A stretch of 6,106 nt of DNA from Casp-Chloro-G3 sp002816715 (GCA_027623815.1 JAQBUV010000116.1:1-6106), one strand, 5' to 3'; shown: positions 1 through 5,278, counted from the stretch's first letter. Notes: generated by a model from the sequence alone, not told the origin. Made by a program: numbers and translations.

Positions 1-757
1 TAATCCCAGATTCCAAGGGCGTCAAATGCGGCCTGATTCGCTCAAATCCCCCGCTTGCATGGGACAACCACCGTCCTGCCCAGCGTAAAATCCCAAAATC
101 GCTGGTCTACGCCCAAGCCTCACCCTTGGGAAGCCCTTTTGTCCTGAACTACACCATAATACCGTCACCCATCGGGTGCCTCCATGATGCTTACGCCATA
201 TTACTGTAAAGTGACATGATATGGAGTAATTATAGCTGTGAAAACGGGAATTGACTCACAATTAGACAATAGTTGAAATAACAGCGACGCATTACTGAGA
301 GAGAGTTTTAGCCATATGGGAAATGTGGGTTTAGGTGTAAAGCTCAACAATACGCTACTTTCAGCCTTAGCGCTAACCCTTTGCTAGACCCGTTTCCAGT
401 GTGTTGGTCTGGCACTGCGATTGCACTACTCCCACGCTCCCGGCACGAAAACAATCAAAAATCGCGGGCATAGTACCATACATGTAAATACAACCTCAGA
501 TGCCTCACCGCGATTCTTACGCAACCTACGCACGAACAGTCAGCGACCGGGGTATGAAAGTAAGACTCAAATATGTATAGGACTTTCATACCATAGTTAT
601 TTGCTTCATGGTTTCATACCCCGTAAATGATGCCACTAACTCCCGCGCCTTCCGTCGAGGCTTTTCTTCTCTACGTTAATGCGAGCACCACAGTATATAT
701 ATAAGCCAGGCTCGCAAAACTTGAATTGTCCGCAGGCAGACCGCTGACGCAAGGCTA
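1..757. other. Gene-poor region with several small inverted repeats
   Basis: I see no convincing coding sequence here. The open frames are short, lack a Shine-Dalgarno sequence and show no recognisable domain. Two small hairpins sit near the left edge: CCAGCG/CGCTGG at 80-85 and 100-105, and CCCAAG/CTTGGG at 112-117 and 125-130. The second is followed only loosely by a TTTT run, so it is at best a weak terminator. A 6-bp CCATAT/ATATGG pair lies at 196-201 and 219-224. The minus strand at the left edge has a short open stretch without a recognisable product, so a gene fragment entering from outside cannot be excluded. Confidence 0.5.
549..622. repeat. Three copies of a GGTATGAAA motif in inverted arrangement
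   Basis: GGGGTATGAAAGT at 549-561 is matched by two downstream inverted copies. ACTTTCATACC at 582-592 gives an 11-bp pairing, and TTTCATACCCC at 612-622 also gives an 11-bp pairing with the first copy. The first arm can therefore pair with either of two partners, which would make mutually exclusive hairpins in RNA. On DNA the three sites could be operator copies. No gene lies immediately beside it; the nearest downstream start is at 793. The repeats are read directly from the sequence; the role is unknown. Confidence 0.6.
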
Positions 758-786
758 TTGTATTTAAGTCGGACATATAATATACT
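758..786 (+). promoter_or_regulatory. Sigma70-type promoter, probably leaderless
   Basis: A -35 like TTGTAT (758-763) is followed after exactly 17 bp by a -10 like TATACT (781-786). Transcription would be expected to start about seven bases downstream, on or next to the ATG at 793, giving a leaderless mRNA. This fits the lack of a good Shine-Dalgarno sequence before that ATG. An overlapping perfect TATAAT (776-781) is an alternative -10 but has no -35 at normal spacing; it would leave a leader of only about 5 nt. Confidence 0.5.
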
Positions 787-792
787 GAAAGC

Positions 793-975
793 ATGGAAAG
801 GCGCAGAGGAAGGCCGTCAACCGGACACAAGCCAAGGCTATCCATCCGCATGGAGCCTGAAGTACTGCAGCTAGCCAAGCAACGGGCAAGGGATGAAGGT
901 AAGACAGTCGGCCAGTGGGTAGAGGAAGCGATACGAGAGAAGGCGGAAAGGGAGCATATTGGCAATGGCAACTAA
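793..975 (+). CDS. Small ribbon-helix-helix DNA-binding protein
   Basis: This 60-residue protein is probably a dimeric ribbon-helix-helix transcription regulator of the CopG/Arc type. A basic N-terminus (MERRRGRP) leads into a short beta strand, RLSIRM (residues 15-20). Helix A follows (EPEVLQLAKQRARDEGKT, about 21-38), then helix B (VGQWVEEAIREKAERE, about 39-54). In this fold the paired strands enter the DNA major groove. The ATG at 793 has no clear SD and lies at the predicted transcription start, so leaderless translation is likely. The 3' end overlaps the next gene by 11 bp, suggesting translational coupling. RHH proteins are often antitoxins, but the neighbour is another DNA-binding protein, not a recognisable toxin. 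The call is from fold pattern and size only; the target is unknown. Confidence 0.65.
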   Translation: MERRRGRPSTGHKPRLSIRMEPEVLQLAKQRARDEGKTVGQWVEEAIREKAEREHIGNGN

Positions 976-1234
976 AACGATGTCACTAAGGCAAACAGCG
1001 AAACATCTTGGCATCACACCTGCATACCTGAGTTACATGGTCAATGGGAAAAGACCTTGGAGAGAGGATTTATACGAGAGATATTGCCATCTTGTTAACA
1101 CTTCTGTTAACAGTGACAGCTCAGGTGTTAACAAAATACGGGCTGATGTGGCTCTTCTAGATACAAACGGTGGAGCGGGCGATGGGATTCGAACCCACGA
1201 CTTTTTGCTTGGGAAGCAAACACTCTACCACTGA
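965..1234 (+). CDS. Cro/C1-type helix-turn-helix protein running into the tRNA gene
   Basis: The frame encodes 89 residues from ATG 965, which sits 10 nt after GGGAG at 950-954. A TTG at 959 is an alternative start with 4-nt spacing. Residues about 7-30 form a lambda-repressor-like helix-turn-helix: LRQTAKHLGI, then TPAYLSYMVNGKR as the recognition helix. This predicts a small DNA-binding regulator co-transcribed with the RHH gene. The C-terminal part is odd. It contains three Val-Asn pairs encoded by TGTTAACA palindromes, and its last 20 or so residues (GIRTHDFLLGKQTLYH) are antisense to tRNA-Gly. There is no stop before TGA 1232-1234. Such tails are a familiar annotation by-product of frames crossing tRNA genes, so the natural C-terminus may have been lost or may really overlap the tRNA. 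The HTH part is fairly sure, the tail is not. Confidence 0.6.
   Translation: MATKTMSLRQTAKHLGITPAYLSYMVNGKRPWREDLYERYCHLVNTSVNSDSSGVNKIRADVALLDTNGGAGDGIRTHDFLLGKQTLYH
1093..1133. repeat. Three TGTTAACA palindromes in phase
   Basis: The perfect 8-bp palindrome TGTTAACA occurs at 1093-1100, 1105-1112 and 1126-1133, with start-to-start spacing of 12 and 21 bp. The middle copy extends to CTGTTAACAG. All three lie inside the HTH gene in the same reading frame, each encoding Val-Asn. They may be operator sites for one of the two adjacent regulators, or simply a coding repeat. The repeats are directly visible; the operator role is inference. Confidence 0.5.
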
Positions 1235-1245
1235 GTTACGCCCGC
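1171..1245 (-). tRNA. tRNA-Gly (anticodon CCC), CCA encoded
   Basis: On the minus strand the sequence folds into a full cloverleaf. The acceptor stem is GCGGGCG/CGCCCGC with 7 perfect pairs, and the D stem is ACTC/GAGT. The anticodon stem TTTGC/GCAAA encloses the loop TTCCCAA. The T arm is GTGGG-TTCGAAT-CCCAT. Anticodon CCC (plus-strand 1211-1213) reads GGG glycine codons. Discriminator U and a genomically encoded CCA end at 1171. The 3' end of the tRNA, a common integration target for tyrosine recombinases, faces the HTH gene, and an integrase remnant lies on the other side. No second copy of the tRNA 3' end (an att repeat) is visible in this window. Confidence 0.97.
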
Positions 1246-1402
1246 TTGGATTTTCACGCTCAATTACAGCGTTTTACTGCAATCTTGCCCCTTTGGTATT
1301 GACGCACAGCGTGTACAGAGCGGATAACTCATCAAATTATTGATTCAACTTGAGAGCCCGGCGAAACAGACCGCTTTTGAGGGTAATACCTAGCATCAAC
1401 TA

Positions 1403-2107
1403 TCCTCTATTAAAATAGAAGGCGACCTGGCTGTCAACGCCCGTTCTTTTGCGAGGGATCTCCGGGCCGAGAATCTCTCTCCACAGACAGAGACGGCGTG
1501 CCTGGGAGCCGTAGCTCGCTTTGCAGACTTCCTTACCGATAAGGGTAGGCTCGTTGCCGTTGCCCACATCAAGCGTGAACACATTGAGACGTTCATTGAA
1601 GACCGGCTGGCTCGCTGGAAACCGCAACCGCCAATCACTCCTAATCGTGGCCTGCAGCGGTTCTTCACCTGGCTGCTAGGTGAAGGCGAGATGAAGGAAT
1701 CTCCTAGGTCCAGTATGAAGCCGCCCGATATACTGGAAAACCCGCCACCAGTACCTACTGAGGGCCAGATCAAGGCCTTGGTCAACACCTGCTACAAAGG
1801 CCGGAATTTTGATTCAGTTCGGGACTACGCGTTAATCTTGGCGTTCTAGGACACCGGTGCCCGCCGGGTTGCGTTACACGCCGGATGAAGTGGAAACCAA
1901 CGATGTGGATCTGGACGCCGGCATTACCCGTGTCACGGGCAGGGGGCGCCGGGAGCGAGTGCTAGGTATCGGGAGAAAGACAGTGTTGGTAATTGACCGC
2001 TTACTCAGAGCACGCGCCCGGCACCCGCAGCATCGGAGTCGTGGCTGTGGTTAGGGCGCAAGGGCAATCTCACCGACTCGGGTATCCGCCAGGTCTTCGA
2101 GCGGCAG
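1403..2107 (+). pseudogene. Degenerate tyrosine recombinase (XerC/D-like integrase)
   Basis: Conceptual translation gives an N-terminal core-binding (SAM-like) domain, including DLAVNARSFARDLRAEN and RGLQRFFTWLLGEGE. It continues into the catalytic domain with PTEGQIKALV, RDYALILAF and DTGAR, the last holding catalytic Arg I. Lesions seen: no ATG/GTG/TTG start after the stop at 1391-1393; an apparent pair of compensating indels at about 1624 and 1642; a TAG at 1847-1849; a shift right after DTGAR that fits a deletion of roughly 14 nt; and a 1-nt loss at about 2031. The beta-hairpin lysine usual in the family reads Arg (VTGRGRRERV). The HxxR and Tyr-bearing C-terminal region is absent, and homology stops after SGIRQVFERQ. 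The protein would have catalysed site-specific integration or excision; this copy cannot be functional. Confidence 0.85.
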
Positions 2108-2179
2108 GTCAACCTGATCAAACTATTGGGCTACGGCCGGGCCAAACCGGACCTATTGCGCCAACGAGTCCTGCATTGA
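2108..2179 (+). pseudogene. Possible C-terminal end of an ISL3-type transposase
   Basis: In frame with the last integrase segment the translation continues as VNLIKLLGYGRAKPDLLRQR, then VLH and a TGA stop at 2177-2179. The pattern K-x-x-GYGRAxxDLLRxRVL resembles, from memory, the extreme C-terminus of ISL3-family DDE transposases. It does not resemble any integrase C-terminus, which should here show HPHxLRHT. I infer that a transposase end was joined to the integrase by deletion after an IS insertion. Only about 23 codons remain, no terminal inverted repeat is recognised, and the family assignment is tentative. Confidence 0.4.
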
Positions 2180-2348
2180 TCGTTCGATTAAAGAGTTTGA
2201 ACTTATCCCAGCCGATCTTAATACGGCATGTCCCTCGTTCACCAAATTGGCGAAGGAGCCGAGTAAGTGGGTCCACCCGAATCAGGTTGCTTGGTCTGGA
2301 TCAGCCAAGAAGTACATACAGCGGCTCCGCAGAAAACTGGGGGAGTAA
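2178..2348 (+). pseudogene. Unidentified coding remnant with basic C-terminus
   Basis: An open frame runs from just after the stop at 2115 to TAA 2346-2348. It has no ATG, GTG or TTG start with an RBS. The translation from 2178 begins DRSIKEFELIPADL and ends AKKYIQRLRRKLGE, a composition that looks protein-like rather than random. I do not recognise the family. Its position directly after integrase and transposase debris suggests another truncated gene end in the same scar. It could also be chance. Confidence 0.25.
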
Positions 2349-2468
2349 CCCAACGGAACCAATGTGGGTCGCTAACGTTCATGGCGTCGGCTCCCAATTT
2401 TTTGGTACAAGATCCGTCCCGGCTGGTGCGGGAACCCGCTGAAATAAACTGCTTATTGTAAGATAGAC
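2349..2468. other. Non-coding stretch between the mobile scar and the hairpin
   Basis: I see no gene on either strand. Open frames crossing this part have no start signal or recognisable domain. It separates the last remnant of the degraded mobile region from the long hairpin at 2469-2521. Confidence 0.4.
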
Positions 2469-2521
2469 TGTCGCTGAGTAGAGAAACTAACGTAATTGAC
2501 GAGTTTCTGTACTCAGCGACA
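2469..2521. repeat. Long near-perfect inverted repeat (hairpin)
   Basis: Arms at 2469-2488 (TGTCGCTGAGTAGAGAAACT) and 2502-2521 are inverted copies with 19 of 20 positions paired. The single mismatch is G2481 against G2509. After a 2-nt bulge (2489-2490), CGT 2491-2493 can pair with ACG 2499-2501, leaving the loop AATTG. It lies 31 bp beyond the stop of the minus-strand gene at 2553-2765. It could act as a terminator for it, but no T-run follows on either strand. A MITE-like or REP-like palindrome, or the fused end repeats of an excised element, is an equally good reading. Confidence 0.7.
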
Positions 2522-2552
2522 CGGAACTCAGGCAAAGGCGTTGAACCTAGCC

Positions 2553-2765
2553 TTATATTGCCTTTCTTTCCGCGACCCTCTCCGCCAATTCCTCTAGGAC
2601 CGATTCCAGAAACATTCCTCCAATGGGCTCCCGTTGGCAGAATGACCGGTAAGCATCGTTCAAATCATTCACTCCAAGCTCGTCCAAAGTCTCTCCCTCA
2701 GACAAGTATCTGCTCATGATTTGGTAGATAAGGTACATCTCTTGCATTACGTCAACTTTACCCAT
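2553..2765 (-). CDS. Hypothetical 70-residue acidic helical protein
   Basis: I do not recognise this protein. The frame is open for 78 codons, but the ATG at 2765 (MGKVDVMQEMYLIYQIMSRY) is preferred. It is preceded by GGAGGAAG at 2771-2778 at about 5-nt spacing, whereas the upstream ATG at 2789 has no SD. The protein is rich in Glu, Leu and Met and appears mostly helical. There is an N-terminal helix (about 6-22), the segment ETLDELGVNDLNDAYRSF (24-41), and a C-terminal helix ESVLEELAERVAERKAI (54-70). No signal peptide, transmembrane helix or metal-binding cluster is seen. It is probably a small cytosolic protein. The strong RBS and absence of lesions argue it is a real gene. Confidence 0.6.
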   Translation of the reverse strand: MGKVDVMQEMYLIYQIMSRYLSEGETLDELGVNDLNDAYRSFCQREPIGGMFLESVLEELAERVAERKAI

Positions 2766-2990
2766 GGGAACTTCCTCCAATAACACCACCTTTGCTTCCT
2801 GGGGGACTAGGAGCTAGGTGGTTGCTTCACAGGTAGTCTAGCTAGACCCGGTTACCAAGTGGTCACCATAAAGCACCGGGCGGGAATACGAAACCGCCAA
2901 AGAACACGGCTAGCTGATTAGCGCCGTAATCATTCTGCAATATAAACACTTCGGTTGCAGACTGGGTTCACCACTAGATAAGCCTTAATC
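2766..2990. other. Intergenic region with a CTAG-rich palindrome
   Basis: No gene is seen between the Nudix stop and the small CDS apart from the RBS at 2771-2778. It holds the perfect 12-bp palindrome GTCTAGCTAGAC (2836-2847), a GGTTACC and a GGTCACC close together (about 2850-2866), and a GGCGG/CCGCC pair around 2880-2900. Any promoter for the minus-strand gene at 2765 should lie here. I cannot pick a convincing -35/-10 pair. The CTAGCTAG core recurs upstream of the protease gene. Confidence 0.4.
2771..2778 (-). promoter_or_regulatory. Strong ribosome binding site setting the start at 2765
   Basis: The minus strand reads GGAGGAAG followed by TTCCC and ATG. This near-perfect SD sets the ATG at 2765 as the start, not the ATG 24 bases upstream, which has no SD. 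Confidence 0.7.
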
Positions 2991-3467
2991 TCACCTAAAA
3001 AATGCCGCCGGCTGGCTTTGTAACGCATCCTCAATCCGCTGTTTATGGTGCTCCATTAAATCGATGGTGTCGAATGCTTCAACCGGGATGTACCCGTACT
3101 CGGTAGTTTCATCGCTGAGGCCTAATTCCCCTCCAACGACCTCTGCCTCAAAGCTAAATGCAACTGGCTGTATTCTGTTGCCGTCCGCGTATTCAACCAA
3201 GATGTTGGGGCTGGTGTAAACTCCGACTAGCCGGGTAACCCGCACGGCCAACCCGGTTTCTTCCAACACCTCTCTAACACAGGTCTCCTCGGCACTTTCA
3301 CCCGGGTCCATGCCCCCGCCGGGGAGACACCAACGCCCGTTGTCGGTACGACGCGTCAGCAGAACCTTTTCCCGGTCCTGATCAAATATGATTGCAGAAG
3401 CGCCTGGGCGGAGTTTTCCTTGACGACCCACCCTTTCACCGTGGATTAAGTTGGACATACGTGCCAC
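2991..3467 (-). CDS. Nudix hydrolase
   Basis: This is an intact Nudix-superfamily pyrophosphatase, hydrolysing a nucleoside diphosphate linked to another moiety, with Mg2+ or Mn2+. The complete Nudix box GX5EX7REUXEEXGU spans residues 51-73: G51, E57, REV 65-67, EE 69-70, G72-L73. It is preceded by the usual RRTDNGRWCLPGG stretch. The protein is a single domain of about 155-158 residues with no signal peptide, so cytosolic. The first start is GTG 3467, only about 3 nt after AAGGGAG; ATG 3458 (MSNLIHGERVG) has 12-nt spacing and matches where I expect the family to begin. The substrate cannot be read from the sequence; ADP-ribose or other nucleotide-sugar, or oxidised nucleotides, are possibilities. 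No partner gene is adjacent, and it is separated from the YbaY-like gene by 140 bp. Confidence 0.92.
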   Translation of the reverse strand: MARMSNLIHGERVGRQGKLRPGASAIIFDQDREKVLLTRRTDNGRWCLPGGGMDPGESAEETCVREVLEETGLAVRVTRLVGVYTSPNILVEYADGNRIQPVAFSFEAEVVGGELGLSDETTEYGYIPVEAFDTIDLMEHHKQRIEDALQSQPAAFFR

Positions 3468-3607
3468 TCACTCCCTTACTTATTCAATACGCCGAGTCCT
3501 TAGATAAGCTCGCAGGAGACCTCAAAGATTCAAGCCAAATATACGTCTTAACCTGGCCTGCCGACGCTACTATAGCCCGGTCATAGTTGATTCCTCGTTT
3601 CGGCAAG
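3468..3607. other. Intergenic region upstream of the Nudix gene
   Basis: This 140-bp gap must hold any independent promoter for the Nudix gene. A minus-strand TATAGT (plus-strand 3569-3574) is a fair -10, but no good -35 lies 16-18 bp upstream, so the promoter call is weak. No hairpin terminator for the preceding YbaY-like gene is evident. Confidence 0.3.
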
Positions 3608-3985
3608 TCAATGCACTGGATGCACCCGTGCGGTTATCGTTACCTCCGGTTCACTCAGGACTACCGGGAAGCTTTCCATGGTTAGGTAGTCTCCTAACGA
3701 AATCTCGCCGCTGCCATTTGCATCGACGTGAACCGTTAAGGTGTAGACACCACCTGCTGTAAGATCGGAAGTCTGAAACGAAAAGGCGATGGGAGTTTGG
3801 GCCTTTGGGTCAACCGACGGGTCAATCGAAACGTTGCGGATGACTTCTTCGGCGACAACTTTTGACGGGGCATCGGCAAGACCCCCGTCGATCAAACGAA
3901 CGTAGATATCTGCCTGAGAAACCGGCGCGCCGACTTGCCTAAATTGGATTTCTCCATTAACAATGAAAGTCACGCTGGGCACCAT
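3608..3985 (-). CDS. YbaY-like beta protein with EF-hand-type calcium loop
   Basis: The protein has 125 residues. The order GEIQF (11-15), ADIYVRLIDGGLADAPSKVV (25-44), TPIAFSFQ (64-71) and YTLTVHVD (81-88) matches the beta-sandwich pattern of YbaY/YscW-type proteins. In other bacteria these are short lipoproteins or domains of unknown detailed function. Residues 88-99 (DANGSGEISLGD) fit a calcium loop, D-x-N-x-S-G-x-I-x-x-x-D, as in dockerins or EF-hands. No signal peptide or lipobox precedes the domain, unlike the classical lipoproteins, so it may be cytosolic or its export signal may be lost. ATG 3985 follows GGAAGAGG with very short spacing, and the GTGs just downstream are alternatives. 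It lies 111 bp after the protease stop and may share its transcript. Confidence 0.65.
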   Translation of the reverse strand: MVPSVTFIVNGEIQFRQVGAPVSQADIYVRLIDGGLADAPSKVVAEEVIRNVSIDPSVDPKAQTPIAFSFQTSDLTAGGVYTLTVHVDANGSGEISLGDYLTMESFPVVLSEPEVTITARVHPVH

Positions 3986-4096
3986 CCTCTTCCAGGCTTT
4001 ATTTTATTCTTTACGGCCAAATTCCATCTTGCCAAGGCTTGGACTGACCGGCTGAAGTTCATCTGGGGCAAGTCCCGATTAACAAAACCTGAAGGG
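3986..4096 (-). other. Short gap between protease and YbaY-like gene
   Basis: There are 111 bases with no clear terminator or promoter. The absence of a terminator is compatible with read-through from the protease gene into the YbaY-like gene. Short ATG-initiated frames here end after at most about 30 codons and show no recognisable sequence. Confidence 0.3.
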
Positions 4097-4099
4097 TTA

Positions 4100-4378
4100 G
4101 CTATTTGTTGCAGCGTACTGGAAATTAGTGGACTGCCAGCCCCCATCTACCAAATACATAAACCGCACGTGGAGCGGACTACCGTTGGTGGGGAGACCAT
4201 CCACGGTAGCCGATAGATTGGAGCCCATTGAGCCACTGTTAAAGTAATTTGGCGACCCCAAGGTGGAACCCAGAGTTAGCCACCATTCGAGCACCTCAGC
4301 GCCGTTGGCAGCCCAGGTAAACTTGATTTTTGAATCCGCTAAAGTTGATCCTGGGGCGGGACTAATTATCTCCGGATC
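4100..4378 (-). repeat. Protease C-terminal beta repeat 2
   Basis: This segment starts DPEIISPAPGSTLADSKIKF and contains WWLTLGSTLGSPNYFNSGS, then GLPTNGSPLHVRFMY, ending at the stop. It is directly adjacent to repeat 1 and similar in both protein and DNA, for example around AAGTAATTTG in both. This indicates duplication within the gene. Confidence 0.75.
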
Positions 4379-4660
4379 GCTTGGAGTAGTGGCGACGTAC
4401 CGAGAATCGGTGGATTCCCAACCTCCTGCGGTCTTGAACCACAAGCGGACATGGAGCGGGCTTCCGTCGGTGGGCAAACCAATTGCGGTCGCCGATAGGT
4501 TGGTTCCCAGGGATCCGCTGTTGAAGTAATTTGATGCGCCCAACGTGGACCCTATATACAGCCACCAATGCAGTACCGGAGCACCATTAGAAGTCCAAAC
4601 AAATGTTGCTTTGGAATCGGCCAACGTCGATTCTGCAACGGGACTCGTTATCTTTGGGTC
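4379..4660 (-). repeat. Protease C-terminal beta repeat 1
   Basis: This segment starts DPKITSPVAESTLADSKATF and contains WWLYIGSTLGASNYFNSGS, then GLPTDGSPLHVRLWF. It is about 94 residues and resembles repeat 2 closely. The layout, with Trp pairs and G-S-T-L-G turns, suggests an immunoglobulin-like or fibronectin-like beta domain used for substrate or surface binding. The fold is inference. Confidence 0.75.
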
Positions 4661-5248
4661 GCCGCTGGGGTACATCGCCCGTACGGTGGCAATATCCCCG
4701 TCGCTGAGGCCGTTTCGCCGCCCAATCCGAGCAGTTTGCTGAAGCGGCACTACAGTTGCCTGCCCGTTACTGGAGAATGCGAAATAACCGTAGTGCATTA
4801 TTGAATCGTAGTCGTAGCCGCCGCAATCGTCACCGTCAGTAATGCGTTGCAGGAAGTTATGCTCCTGTCCTTGAATGATGTTGTGCCAGTTAATCTTGAC
4901 GAATTCGTCTCGATCTTCCCGACTCTGTTCATGCCAAAGTCCAATGGCGTGACCAATTTCATGTATGGCGTTACCGGTTGAGCAGCCGTTGGCTAGCCCA
5001 ATCATCTGACCCCCTAATTTCATACCCACGTCGGAGAAACATCCTCTGGCGGGTCTAAAGTGGATGAAGTTGTGATACTGGTTGACGTTGGCGCTGGTTC
5101 GCTCCACAAAGGTAAAGTTCGTCCTTTCAGTCCAATGACGTATTACGTCGGTAACACGAGCCTGATTTGGCAAGGCCGGGTCTATAACATACGGTACCAG
5201 CCGGTTGGGCCAACGAAATGCTTGCCCTGCGTCGCCAGCCTATTCAAT

Positions 5249-5278
5249 AGAACGGCGAACGTCAGAACGGCGAACGTC
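5249..5278. repeat. Perfect 15-bp tandem duplication
   Basis: AGAACGGCGAACGTC occurs twice head to tail (5249-5263 and 5264-5278). On the coding strand it duplicates five codons, DVRRS-DVRRS, in frame. It ends two codons before the in-frame TAG of the protease. Exact identity of the copies suggests a recent slippage event or a sequence or assembly artefact. Confidence 0.85.

Noticed and set aside
112..144. Terminator-like CCCAAG/CTTGGG hairpin
   Set aside because: The stem is only 6 bp and the TTTT run lies about 6 bases beyond it; no gene ends beside it.
421..630. 69-codon plus-strand open frame starting at TTG
   Set aside because: It has no SD and no domain, and it overlaps the GGTATGAAA inverted repeats; composition is not protein-like.
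636..971. 111-codon minus-strand frame
   Set aside because: It is antisense to the RHH gene, has no RBS and is rich in Ser/Cys/Leu as expected for a shadow frame.
793..1234. Toxin-antitoxin operon
   Set aside because: Both products look like DNA-binding proteins and neither shows a recognisable toxin fold.
1396..1788. 130-codon minus-strand frame
   Set aside because: It is the complement of the integrase remnant, whose plus-strand translation has clear family similarity.
1171..2179. att direct repeat pairing with the tRNA-Gly 3' end
   Set aside because: I scanned for a second copy of the T-arm/acceptor sequence and found none in the window, so element boundaries cannot be set.
2239..2535. 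98-codon minus-strand frame spanning to the hairpin
   Set aside because: It has no RBS, no recognised motif, and part of it is the hairpin itself; it opposes another unidentified frame.
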